NCBI GenBank assembly: GCA_973895155.1
Contig: OZ316895.1
Span: forward strand, 8,804,001-8,868,000
Source: Marsupella aquatica
Taxonomy: Eukaryota; Marchantiophyta
Direction of reading: 5' to 3'
Length of the DNA stretch: 64,000 nt
A program made the translations under genes and the position numbers. Positions 1 to 10,575 of the stretch are shown one piece after another (position 1 is the stretch's first letter; every line of letters starts with the position of its first letter). Below the pieces are notes generated by a model. The model worked only from the letters and a program-made list of their open reading frames with translations. It was not told the origin of the DNA and did no database searches.

Positions 1-585
1 AATCACAGACATGACCAAGTGTACCAGCTGAATAAAACATGGCCATTCAAGATTGCTGCAGAGCCAGCCAACTGGTACATGCCATATATGTGCCAAAACT
101 ACTCTTAGAGCAGTTCCAGTCTTACTCAAGTTTCTTAGTTACATTATGTATACTGCTCCGTGTTTTGCGTGTAGAGCGGAGATCGAGTGGATTCCAATGA
201 GAGCGGAACAGTGCTTACAGTAGAGGATTTTCCGGGTTCAGGATTGCATTTTCGGGACTAAGGTTGCATTTTCAGGAGCTTGTTGCTAAAATTTCGATGG
301 AGAATTGCAGGTAAACATTTAATTCCAAGATATAAGGTCGGCATTCTTCTCTGATCCTGCAATGAATATTTACCATCTGCTTTGCACGTCTGAAGTCTCT
401 AAATTATTCTAATCTTGAGAACTTGGTGGACAAATGCTGATTGTTTCTATAATTCGTAGGGAAAGTTCGATGCGTTCATCTGCTGTTATTCCACTGGGGA
501 TCCGTCAGATATGTACCATTGCCATCGATCTTCATGGAGCGAAAAGAGTAAAAAGAATTCTACACACATCAATCAATTGCGGAAA
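1..585. repeat. Upstream block A of the PQQ-gene segmental duplication
   Basis: This stretch is collinear with the block at 7750-8118 plus 10279-10570 and with 21320-21830. Shared landmarks in order are a motif ending in agagccagcca, a TATA-like tatgtatact (145-154), a pyrimidine/G-rich cttttcgggac-type stretch, a cattcaattccaa motif and a tcttgagaacttg motif. In the other two cases the block lies 500-900 bp upstream of a minus-strand PQQ-repeat gene, so a further copy of that gene is expected just left of the window. No coding function is seen in the block. Confidence 0.75.
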
Positions 586-678
586 AGACGGCAAGTGTCT
601 TCTTATCCTTAAAGCTCTAAGTGTATACTTTACAATGTTTTGTGGAAAAAGGATGTCTTGATTCTTCGCTTTCCGTCC

Positions 679-767
679 TGTGTAATAGTCGAAGTATGTA
701 TATGCTTTGCTTATTTGGAGCATGTGTAATTGTCGAAGTATGTATATGCTTTGCTTATTTGCTCGCT
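679..767. repeat. Two-copy direct repeat, about 44 bp
   Basis: The segment beginning tgtgtaatagtcgaagtatg recurs 44 bp later with a single change near its start. It lies in gene-free DNA right of block A. Confidence 0.8.
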
Positions 768-901
768 TATTTGGAGCAAGTGAGCAATTCACAAATGAGT
801 CCAGCCGTGATTTTTCTTCTAAAATTAATTTTCAAGACTGGCCTAACTACTCCTTCTTTGAACGTGAATAGAAATGAGGGTAAAAAAGTGTTGATGTCAG
901 C

Positions 902-1123
902 AGCTGACCGAATTTGGATTGCAATGACCATTTTTGGCCACTGTCTTAGTTTTGCATAAGTTGGATCGGGATTTGCATGCCTTAAGAAAAAAATGATTTT
1001 CCGAAAATGAGTAGCTGACCGAATTTGGATTGCAATGACCATTTTTGGCCACTGTCTTAGTTTTGCATAAGTTGGATCGGGATTTGCATGCCTTAAGAAA
1101 AAAATGATTTTCCGAAAATGAGT
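902..1123. repeat. Perfect 111-bp tandem duplication
   Basis: The unit starting agctgaccgaatttggattg is at 902-1012 and again at 1013-1123 with no mismatch that I can see, so the duplication is recent. It contains no gene. Short open frames here are by-products of the repeat. Confidence 0.92.
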
Positions 1124-1284
1124 AGTGTGGTTATACTTCTCATTTGGTCCGACATGATGTTTCAGGCAAATTTAAGTCTTGCACTACCTAGGATTCCACT
1201 TATCCACTACATAGCATTTGACTTATCAAGATTGCATGCACTTACAGAGGCTCCTACTTTAGGTTAGTGGAGCCAACTCCAGTG

Positions 1285-1500
1285 TGACCACAATCATAGA
1301 CCTGCCCAAGCGCATGCAAGAGCTGCCTGAAAAGAGGGCAAACTAGAATGTTGGTTGGAGAGCCAACGTACCAACTGGTTCATGCCATTGGGCCAGAATT
1401 CATTAGCAGTTTCGGTCCTCGGACCAGTCTCGCTGACGTTTGTACGTCTAGAGTGTGGAATGAAGCAAAAAAAGTGGAGCACTCGATCAGTTGACAATTC
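1285..1500. repeat. Upstream block B, a diverged partial copy
   Basis: It shares with the block at 22785-22990 the order caatcatagacctg, ccaac(t/c)ggt(t/a)catgcc, attgggcc and a tctcgctgacgtttgt-like motif. It is shorter and more diverged than blocks A, C and D. No exon-1 relic could be found beside it. Confidence 0.55.
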
Positions 1501-1689
1501 TTACAACAAAAAGTAAGGTGCAATTTGCATCGAGCTTTTGTGTTGCTTTAAAGCATTTTCTTATACAATTCTTCTCAGTGAGGTAATGATTTGAGAGCGT
1601 GATCTGAGTGACGCCTTTGAGCTAGCTTTTATGTACACAATTCATGATTAGGAAAGGTACGAGATGGTAGGCCACCATCCAGGTTAGTA

Positions 1690-2080
1690 ATCTTATTATA
1701 AAAGCCTAGACTCAAGTCTACTTTTAAGAGCCTAGGTCTAGAGTGAAGCCTCTAGGCCGTAATTCTATGGCCATCATGTGCATGGAAGAAATTCATAATA
1801 TGACTATGATATATGTACATGCCAATTTTTGGTGATAATTTCTATAGGCACTATGGCCCCATCACAACATATGTGCATAGAAGATAGATGTGCATACAAA
1901 AAAGACTCATGTGTACATAAAAGAGAATGGTATATTATATATAATTATTAAAATGATAATTTTTTTTATAATTTCATTAACCTTCAAAGAATATGAATAG
2001 AGAATATATTTTGATAATTTTTTTATTGTCCTCTTCTCTATTTACATTCAAAGAACGGGTAATCAGGGCTAGTCTAAATT
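1690..2080. repeat. AT-rich dispersed repeat, copy R1
   Basis: This is collinear with 12775-13115. Shared landmarks are cctaggtctagagtga, a tgtacatgccaattttt motif, ggccccatcacaacatat, and ttttattgtcctct followed by ttcaaagaa and tcagggctagt. No protein-coding signal or clear terminal repeat was found. It may belong to the same segmental duplication as the PQQ genes, because each copy lies right of an upstream block. Confidence 0.75.
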
Positions 2081-2214
2081 AAACCACAAGACTGGCTATG
2101 TTACAAATGAACCCACCATCTCTAGACTTAGGCATGAGATCGATAATATAGTATTTAAGTCTTGGTTGACTTGAGCGAAGGGGGCTGACAGTCAGTGTAT
2201 AAAATATTCCACTC

Positions 2215-2490
2215 CTCTTTGCTCTTCTTGGGATCGTTTCCGTCTTTCCTCCACTTTATTTGGTTGCTTTGGTCTTCTTGGGGCCTTTTCCATTTCCTAT
2301 TCCTTCCCCTTTATTTGGTTGCTCTGGTCGTCTTGAGGCCTTTTCCCCTTCCTCTTCCCTCCCCTTCATTGGGTTACTCTGGTCTTCTTGACGCCTTTCC
2401 CCTTCCTCTTCCCTCCCGGCTAGTGGGTTGCTCTGGTCTTTTTGGGGCCTTTTCCTCGTCCCTCCCCTTTGTTGGGTAGCTCTACGTTTG
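2215..2490. repeat. Pyrimidine-rich minisatellite, about five imperfect 50-60 bp units
   Basis: Each unit runs from a ttgggttgctctggtc-like start through cttggggcc and ccttttccccttcctcttccctcc. Units are seen from about 2220 to 2480 and differ by several substitutions. Open frames on both strands (Leu/Pro-rich, Arg/Glu-rich) come from the repeat and not from a gene. Confidence 0.8.
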
Positions 2491-3245
2491 GGACCATGCC
2501 TCCTGGTCTGGCAGTTTAGTCTTTTGACACTGTGATACATATCCTACTCAATAGAAATCATTGGCATACCTCTTTAGCACTTTGACAAATGTACTTCTCA
2601 TTCAATGTGAATCATGGGCATTCCAGATTCTTGGGAATTCTGGATTTACAACATTTTAGGTATTGATTTCAAATTGTTTATCTGACTTCTGTGAATGGCA
2701 TCTGTTTGTGTGCTCTAGTTCTGAAAAAGTAGGGGGAGAAGCAGAAGCAAACTTAAGGCGTTGAGGTTCCTTACAAGCCTGGCCCCAGTTATCTCTTTAA
2801 GTGCATGCGTGATTTATTAATTCAAGAGTGTCTGAGGAAGAACCATCCTAGGACTAACTGCATTTCTACCAACAACAACCGGAAGAACCAACCCAAAACC
2901 TCCTGGTCCCAGTCAGACAGCTCCTTATTAACAGGTCACTATTGGAGCACAACTGAAAAATGTGCTTCAAGCAAAATCCCAAGTTCAATCCGTGTCCATC
3001 CAGGTTGTGTTAGGGGCTTTTCGCCAAACGTCTGTGTCCATCTGGGCATTAAGTTCACGTAACTTGGTTGCGCCTAACCAATAAATACATCCATCCATCA
3101 TCCATCATGCAATACACCACACAACGACTGAAGTACACTCTCAGCCACCATCTCTTACTTTGTAGCTCAGAATGCAAGTTCTACTCAATGGCACTGTGTT
3201 TTCATTGACGTAAGCCATCTCGACAACTTGTAGGACCTTTCAAAT
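2491..3245. other. Gene-free spacer before PQQ gene 1
   Basis: I see no exon, RNA gene or strong repeat here. A short CATC-rich run (catccatccatcatccatcat) lies near 3090. The segment is the 3' flank of the minus-strand gene ending at 3246. Confidence 0.5.
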
Positions 3246-6200
3246 CTATCCTGGCACACACAAGGCGATTGTGGCGTGCCCATGAATTAAGTTGGCTGGT
3301 GCACGAGAGAGGCCGGTCGAAGTTTCACCAACAGGCTGGAATATACATCCATCCATTATGGCGACCCCTCCAGAAACGGACCCTGGGGTTGAGTAAGTCC
3401 ACAAAACTGCCCCAGTTGCGGAATCTAGAGCCACTACTTTGCCTACCGGTGTACTGCTAGAGAAGTTACCCTGTGATCCGCCAAAGACCACACCATTGGC
3501 ATATGCAACCTGCATGATCGATCATCCAATACACTGTAAGCAACGATGCGGTCTGATCGAATGCCAAGCAACTCATGACCTTTGTCTGTCAATCAAGGAG
3601 ACTTTTCGACAGGAGATTGCCCCAAATCTTGAACTACTTCGAGCTTTGGTGTACACGGGCGAGCTCCTGTAATTGTGGCATCTAGATTCTTCAGCTTCCA
3701 GATATTACAAATCCCAAGACCTTGCGGATACCATGGTTTGAACACGAAAATCATATTTTGGTGGAGAGAAAACAACCATACCGGTGCTTGAGTACCCAGT
3801 GGATCAGGGTTGGCTGTGGACCAGAGGATAGCTCCTGTGGAAGCATTCATGGCCACCCAGCCCCCCCAAGTGATGACTCTCGCCGATGGCACCAAGGTGA
3901 AATTAGAGTCGACGAAATTGATGATGTTCGTGAATACCCTCTCGCCATCAGTAGTCATGCCCCATGACGCTCCTCCTCCAAGAGACCCTGGACCTGCATC
4001 CTGCAGAATTGCATTTGATGTCAATATCCTTCAATGGTGAATTTAAAAATCATAGTCTCAAACTGCGTTGCATTAAACGGGCCGGCTAGGCCACAGCTAA
4101 ATTATATTTGCACAACGGAACTCCAAGTCTATCCAGTCCTCTACATAATAACGAGGTCTACCGACCCAATTAATCTCACAATTCACACATCTATCCATGA
4201 CATAGACCATCATTTTCACCTCAAGATCGATTATCTCCCATGCACGCATATATGCATTCAAGGTGTGTTTATGAGGACAAAATTGGTGACTTGCCCCGAA
4301 AATGTAGGTTATCAACAGATCGAGACGTGCTTGTCAGCATCTACGTTAAGAAAAGTCATGCATGTAGAAATAACAAGGTTTGAATGCAACATGAGAAACG
4401 TCAAGCGGTCGGTGCATCACGACGAAGAGCGCTTACAGTTTGCCAAACACTCTCTCCTGTCTCTCGATCAAGAGCATGAACGATCCCATTCTTCTGACCG
4501 GCAACCACCACGTCCCTCAATGTACACGACGAATTATGCTCTTCCTTGATCGTTATCAGGAGCGGAGCTTCTCCAAAATCGGCATCCGGTCCAACAATTG
4601 GGGGGCAATTGGGCAAGGGGACAGGGGAAAGGAAACAAACATAAATCCAAGTATCAAAGGAGCCCAGATGTGTAGCCCAAGCGATTTTTCCAGTTTCGAT
4701 GTTGATGGCAACAAAGGATTCGGCATGGTTGTCCGGGTGGATGCATGGATCGGGGAAGGTACCGGTGGCGTTGGTCTTGTTCAATTGCGCTTGTTCACAA
4801 GCCGTAATATCTGGAGGGGTGGTGTAGTCGTTCCCCGTGGCAATATATACCAACCTCCTGGAGGTATCAATTGCTGGACTGCTCCCCCAAATGGCCGCTC
4901 CTGAATAGAGCCCCGTCTGCTTGTGGTTGTCAGGAAGCATGGACACTCGCCACACTGTCTCTCCCGTCTTAGCGTTGAGCTTAAACATTGCACCTTGAAA
5001 GGAGCAGCAGGCTGCGGGTGCAGCAGACTCTTCCATGGAGCTCGTGCCGATGTAGTATGCACTGCGATACGAGACAGCACATAATTGTAGTCACCAAATT
5101 AGGGGTTTGACAGCTCGACGTTAGCTACGGTCGCTTGCTAAACATAACCTGGCAATGAAACGATGGTCTTCGTTCAACAAATTCAAACAGCACGAAATTC
5201 ACACAGCAGATGAATTGATTAATTATTGATATAAGTTTCGTGTCTCTGATCATTTTACAATATGCAGGGAGTAAATCTCGACGGAATCAATGAAGTATAT
5301 CGAATTTTGTACTGATTTCATTGAATTGTTGTGTTATTAAAACTAGATTTGGTGAATTGCATTAATTACTGATCCACAATTAAATCTTGAAACAGCCGTG
5401 ACTTGACGAATCAGCTATTTCTCGTTAGTCTGACAGTTCTGTTTTCATTTTGTTTAGTTCTCATGACCCGGACTCTCGTGACGATCGAGGCAAACAAAAA
5501 CATTAATTAATGAAGTTACAAGATTGTTCAATCTAAGCTACCCACCTGGTCCTGGAGTTTAATTGACAGAGATAGATAAAAAAACTGTCGGGTGAAGATG
5601 TCAGTAAATTAATACAACTTATCAATGCTGCCATCAGAAGTGTTGTCTGTTTTTCAATTAAACGGCAACTCCTAATTCTCGCAAAAGGGAGCGCTATAAT
5701 AAGCGACCGATGAATCAGTGGTACCAGTACAGAAATGTACAATCAGCCATCAAGGTACCTACGAAGATAAAAGACTAAAAGAGAGCTGTGTTTATAAATA
5801 AAATAAATTTTCAAACTGACCCTTGGTAGTACGTCCCGGATTGTTCTAAGATGCACCATTGCTGAGAATCCAAGCTAGTCCACCAAACCACCGCTCCAGT
5901 AGATCTGTTCAACGCCAGCACATAGCACGGACCATAGATCCCGACCAGTAGCAGGGGTCCGGCTATGGTTGGAGTTGCTCGGGAAAGAAGATCAGGAGCT
6001 TTGGAAAGTGACGGTGTACCATTTTTGAGTAGCGGCATAACGTAGATTCCTTCCAACAGTCCTGGAATTGTCGGAGCAACCTCGGTAAGATTCACTTTCC
6101 AGATGCGCTCGCCGGTGTCTTTCGTGACGGAGTACAGGCATCCATCCCAGCTCGAGAAATACACTGCTCCCCTCCCGCGGCCATCGATGGATGGGTTTGC

Positions 6201-7038
6201 AGAGATATCGGAGTCCGCGAAGGCGGTCCACTTCAGCGCTAGTTTTGCCGCTGTGTCTTTGCTGATCTTCGTCTCGGACGAAGCCTCGCGGCGATTACTA
6301 ATGCCCCCACCTTGGTTCGGCCATGACTTCCAGAACTCGTCCCACTCCTACTTGTACAATATTGTTTTCGATCACAATCCACGCGGCATCTCGTAGTTAG
6401 TGATTTTATCCATCAAGCCCCACAGGCATGACTCCGATTCATCCACTAACGTCCGGTACTTCACGGTTGTAATGCTAAAGTCCTGAGCTATATGTGAAGT
6501 AACCAAATCAAAGTCTAGATAGTTCAAGCACTACATATTAATTAGTGTCTATCATTTCGAGGAGATTATTTTGGCCATCGAATTTCAGCAAGTTAAGACA
6601 CTCATCACATTTTCATTATAACGAACGAAATGGAGTTTTCACTTCTAAGGTCACTGCCAGACTGACTTGCCTGTAATAAGTGTACGTTCGATGTACGTAA
6701 GAAAGGCCGTCGAGAGAAGATTCAACAGAAAAGTTTGCTAAATCTTTTCTCGAAGACCTTTGGTATTTATTAGTTACTGCCCAGCTAGCTTCCTATTCCA
6801 GTTACAGTGCACACAAACTTACATAGGAGTTATGTTGGATGGAAATAATGTCTCCTTCACATTCACGGGAAATTGCAACACGAAATCAATTTCCCTTTTT
6901 CTGATTGCAAGGTGATTCTGAGTCCTAGATCGATGTGATACTTACATCATAATCCCGACTCCAACAGAGGACCGGAGTCACAACGAGGCCGGCAACCAGC
7001 AAGACAATCCATCGACCATGATCTGAAAACGTTTTCAT
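3246..7038 (-). CDS. Secreted PQQ-repeat (polyvinyl-alcohol-dehydrogenase-like) beta-propeller protein, copy 1
   Basis: Five exons: 6946-7038, 5821-6347, 5061-4437, 4000-3782 and 3509-3246. All have canonical GT/AG ends and the phases join to 575 codons plus stop. The first 25 or so residues form a signal peptide (MKTF..., then a hydrophobic run ending LCWS). The mature part carries seven visible tryptophan-docking repeats of the form TGxxxW (TGERIW, TGAVVW, TGETVW, TGKIAW, TGESVW, TGAILW, TGAVLW), typical of an eight-bladed quinoprotein propeller. A Cys-Cys pair in exon 3 may correspond to the vicinal disulfide over PQQ in quinoprotein dehydrogenases (inference). There is no CxxCH haem motif, unlike bacterial polyvinyl alcohol dehydrogenase. 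Several N-glycosylation sequons (NLT, NRS, NKT, NFT, NAS) fit secretion. The substrate is unknown. It is nearly identical to the gene at 17318-20818. Confidence 0.88.
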
Positions 7039-7123
7039 CGCTTTGGGCTAGGCTATCGCAACCCCCGACAGGATACGTATGGAAGCGATCCTCCATTATC
7101 CATCACGCTGATCGGTCTATACG

Positions 7124-7133
7124 TATATATATA
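7124..7133 (-). promoter_or_regulatory. TATA box of PQQ gene 1
   Basis: A run tatatatata lies 86-95 bp upstream of the minus-strand ATG at 7038, a suitable place for a TATA box with a short 5' UTR. In copy 2 the matching stretch upstream of 20818 is weaker (catatagacaa), which may mean different expression levels. Confidence 0.5.
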
Positions 7134-7337
7134 CACGTCAAGAATCTGGACTGATGTGCAGACGATCGCTTTTTGCTCCCCTGGGCCCAAGTAATTTGGA
7201 GGCCGGAATTGCCACGGGCTGGACGTGATGCCGTTCACCTGTAATCTGGCGGGCTAAGAAGTACCGCAGTCCGCAGGCAATAATAGGGCGTCTTTGCTTC
7301 CGGTTGCGGTCAGAGACGGAATCCCTGGAAAAAAGTG

Positions 7338-7355
7338 GCGGACATCCGTGTCCGC
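7338..7355. other. Perfect short hairpin beside a tRNA-like box A
   Basis: Inverted arms gcggaca and tgtccgc surround a 4-base loop. About 75 bp to the right, on the minus strand, 7441-7431 reads tagctaagtgg, an exact match to an RNA polymerase III box A consensus. No proper box B or cloverleaf could be drawn, so this is at most a tRNA- or SINE-derived fragment. Confidence 0.3.
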
Positions 7356-7839
7356 ACAGTGCTGAACCGTTCTGGGCCTCATTTTTTTCCAGCAACTCCA
7401 AGGATTGAGACGCCCTAATGAAGTGCTCTGCCACTTAGCTACGGGCCCTGCATCCATCATCAGTTGAGTGTGGTCATTCTAACAATGGAACTCGATAGCA
7501 TTGTCGTAACCTCTGATGTCATTCTCAGAGTCGATCCTGTGGTCTCGTTTCCCAGCTGTGATATTTGCTCGATAAAAAAATCAAAAGTGGCAATTGCTTT
7601 CTGATCAGATCATGAGGTGCACTTCAATTTTCAAAGAACTTAAAGCTTTGCCCCTCTGGTCGAGTGCTACGCAAGTCTCCTTCCCCGAACACCAAAGAGA
7701 TTTTACACATTGTTTAAAAGTAAGCGGTTGCCTTTTGTACGTACCTAAAATTTACATGTCAGTCACCACAATCATAGGCATGAAAGTGCACCAGCTTAAT
7801 TCAACGTGGACATTCAAGGTGGTTGCAGAGCCAGCCAAC

Positions 7840-7937
7840 CGGTCCATGCCATGTGCACAACCATTCATAGAAGAGTTCAAGTCTTGCTCGGTCCATGCCA
7901 TGTGCACAACCATTCATAGAGGAGTTCAAGTCTTGCT
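7840..7937. repeat. 49-bp tandem duplication inside block C
   Basis: The unit starting cggtccatgccatgtgcaca is at 7840-7888 and 7889-7937 with one mismatch (gaagag versus gaggag). Blocks A and D have a single copy of this segment, so the duplication happened after the blocks were copied. Confidence 0.88.
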
Positions 7938-7955
7938 CACATTTCTCAGTTACAG

Positions 7956-7963
7956 TATATAAA
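7956..7963 (+). promoter_or_regulatory. TATATAAA motif on the plus strand in block C
   Basis: A canonical TATA box points rightward, away from PQQ gene 1. The same place in block D has tatata (21499-21504) and in block A tatgtatact. It could drive a divergent transcript across the rest of the block. No open reading frame follows in any copy. Confidence 0.4.
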
Positions 7964-8102
7964 GAGCCCCCGTATTTTGCGTCTTGAGGGAGATCGATGG
8001 ATTACAGTGAGGGTGGAACAGTTAGAGAAGAGATTTTTCGGGATTTCACTTTCCGGAACTTTCTCCTCAGATTCCGAGAATTGCAGCTATCCATTCAATT
8101 CC

Positions 8103-8118
8103 AACATACGAGGTTGAC
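8103..8118. repeat. Left target-site duplication of the LINE insertion
   Basis: The 16 bases aacatacgaggttgac recur at 10279-10294 as aacatacaaggttgac (one mismatch). In blocks A and D the sequence runs straight through this point without the 2.16 kb between them. Confidence 0.85.
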
Positions 8119-9962
8119 GGGAGAAGCTGGAGTCTACACTGGATAAAGTTCGTAGGAGTTCGGGATCGTTAATTGCAAGGGTAACCGTGGCAAACCATCT
8201 TGTCATGAGCACCATGTGGTTCATGCTCACTGTTTGGGCTGGACAGCTACACACTTTGGCCGACCTGCAAAAGAAAATTACGACTTTTGTTTGGGCAGGA
8301 CAGTGAGAACTCAAGAGCCCGCTCGTGGACTTTGCCACAATCACAAAGCCTAAACACCTGGGAGGACTTGGCCTAATTTCACTTGCTGCGCAGTTTAATT
8401 AGAGCACTGGCCGGGAATTTCATCATGTGGGCATTGGCCGAAGGGGACCACCCTCTGCGCAGAATCCTACAACACGAATTGAAGCAACTGTCAATACAGA
8501 AGTGGGGAGCGAAAGATTACTCTTGGGTTTTTTCGCAGTGTCATACGCTACCGAAAGGTGGATCTCGTGTTTGGATCAACATTTGCACTGGATGGTACGT
8601 AATTAAGAAGAATATGGGACATGCATCCCCAACGCACTTGGAAGGATGGAGAGATCTTCCTTTATGGAAACCACACCTCAATCACGTTCACGCCAATCAG
8701 GCAAAGTGTCGTAGCAACCCACAAAGGAAAATCAGAGGGCCTGGTTTTCAACATATGAAGGACATCCTAGATTTGGACGGCCGTTTTATTAGGTGGGAGG
8801 ATGGCCCAAACGCTTTGCTACCTGGGAACTGTGCTAGTGCATACCGCAAACTGATTGCAAACCTTCGATGTGTGCCAGAACTCCACTGTGACCCTTTGCA
8901 ACTACTCCCAGTGTTCATGGATTGAAGCTTATCTATCGGATGGGAGCTTAAGGGTCTGGGAGTTTCGGATACAGCGCAACCACATTACTTCCCAATGGCA
9001 ACGGTTTAATGATACAGCTAACCCCAGATGGACTTTCATGGTGGTCAACGGTCTCCTAGCCAAATCAGACACCCTTGCTCCACCAACTGGACTCCCCCTA
9101 CATCATGTGCTGATTAGGACTAAGGGAAAGAACAATATCCACAGGCACCATTTTGGGAGTCCTACAGGCCTTCTGGCTCCTCTGTTACAATACGTTTGGA
9201 AGGATGGCCTCCCCTTCCTAGATACCAACATTGCACACCTGAGGGCAATACAAGGTCCCCCCCATCGAACATTGCATAAGACGGTGCACAAATGGGCATT
9301 GCGGCTGAACTGGTGTCCCAATCCACAATCACTCTGGGCAGATACTTGGCTTTCCTTTGGCGCTCCAAGTGAGAATTGTTTCTTGTGGCAGTTGATCTAT
9401 AGGATACCGGCTGTACGCAACATTGGCGATTCCCTCGCCTACCTACTACTGACTCAAGCACTTGGTGCACCAGATGTGATTCCCATCAACAGGAAGATAT
9501 TGTGCATTGCATATGGGGCTGCACCAAGTCGCATGGTGTATGGGAGTGGGTGCAGTTTGTTTTGCAGTTATGTGGCTTCTCAAGAGGATGCACCATTCAG
9601 TTACAACCTGCTCACATCTTTGTAGGTGCAGCCCTACCTGAGGAATGGGATATCCCTGGGAGACTTTGGCACATATTGAGGGCTATCATCTACTGGTGTT
9701 TATGGAAAGATCGATGTGCACACTTCATGGATCACACCCAGCCAAATCCGCAAGGAGTCATTCGGAAATCATGGCCTCGTCTGGAAGTGTATATACGGCG
9801 GGACTGGAACCGGCATAAAGTCAAGATACAATATGGTAGTCAAAATCACGATCAGGGAAGCACATCATGAAATGACCATGCACTATGGCACCTGGAATGG
9901 TCTTTGGATGATTCATGAGAATATCCTTCAGATCCCGCTGGTCCCTCCACGTCCACCGTGAC
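8119..9962 (+). pseudogene. LINE reverse transcriptase C-terminal domain with zf-RVT, degenerate
   Basis: Three overlapping frames (8119-8925 with two in-frame stops before 8400, 8855-9625, 9502-9870) together resemble the region after the RT core of plant LINE proteins. Seen in order: the motif VTVANHLVMSTMWF, the segment GGLGLISLAAQF, and a long middle domain. The end has a zinc-binding reverse transcriptase (zf-RVT) pattern of W...N...C..W and an HCIWGCTKSHGVWEWV stretch, followed by YWCLWKDRCAHF. At least two stops and two frameshifts break it, so no functional product is expected. Confidence 0.75.
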
Positions 9963-10278
9963 ATCCCCTCCCCTTGTCAGGCTCCAAAGCTCCACTGCAA
10001 ACTGACTGATTGAGTCATCCCTCTCTCACGGACCCACTGGAAGGAACCCCGCCGGAACCTGATCACTGGTCGCTCTTTAGGAGTTAGCTGCTCCGACTGT
10101 AGTCTCTAATGTCTTGAATTGTTTAGTTGCCTTCTCCTGAGGCACAGCTTCTGTCCTGGTGCCGGCCTTCCCGGTTGTTAGCTCTCTGACCTCTGGTCCT
10201 TTGGGGTGGACCCTGTTTTGGGCCCCATGTTTTGTATGCTGGCTATTTGAATGGAATTCATTTGGTTTTTTCGAGTCA
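8119..10278 (+). mobile_element. 5'-truncated LINE (non-LTR retrotransposon) 3' fragment
   Basis: The segment sits between 16-bp target-site duplications and is absent from the paralogous blocks A and D, so it is an insertion. It holds only the C-terminal part of a LINE polyprotein, starting near an ARVTVANHLVMSTMWF-type motif downstream of the reverse-transcriptase core. There is no endonuclease or catalytic core, as expected for a 5'-truncated copy. The 3' end lacks a clear poly(A) tail and finishes ttttttcgagtcaaa. Confidence 0.85.
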
Positions 10279-10575
10279 AACATACAAGGTTGACATCTCT
10301 TTGCCTAGGTAGAAGCAATGAATATTCACCATCTGAACTGCATGTTTGAAGTCTCACAATTCAATAATCTTGAGAACTAGCTTGGTGGGCGGGCAAAACT
10401 TTGATTGATTTCCATAATTCTTAGCTCTAGACGGTTCAATGAGTTCATCAATCTGCTGTTATTACATTGGAATCCTTCAGACATATATGCAGCATTCTTG
10501 CGATCGATCTTTATGGAGCGAAAAGAGTAAAAAAAGTAACTTAATCTACACAAGTACATCAATCAATTGAGGAAA
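10279..10575. repeat. Upstream block C, right part, with right target-site duplication
   Basis: It begins with the second copy of the 16-bp target-site duplication (10279-10294) and then continues the block: caatgaatattcaccatctg, tcttgagaacta, tggagcgaaaagagtaaaaa and acatcaatcaattg. All of these match block A at 360-580 in order. Confidence 0.85.

Larger units (their letters stand above)
7750..8118. repeat. Upstream block C, left part
   Basis: This is collinear with block A (from position 1) and block D (from 21320). It lies 700 bp upstream of PQQ gene 1. The block is interrupted at 8118 by the LINE insertion and resumes at 10279. It also contains a private 49-bp tandem duplication at 7840-7937. 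Confidence 0.8.
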
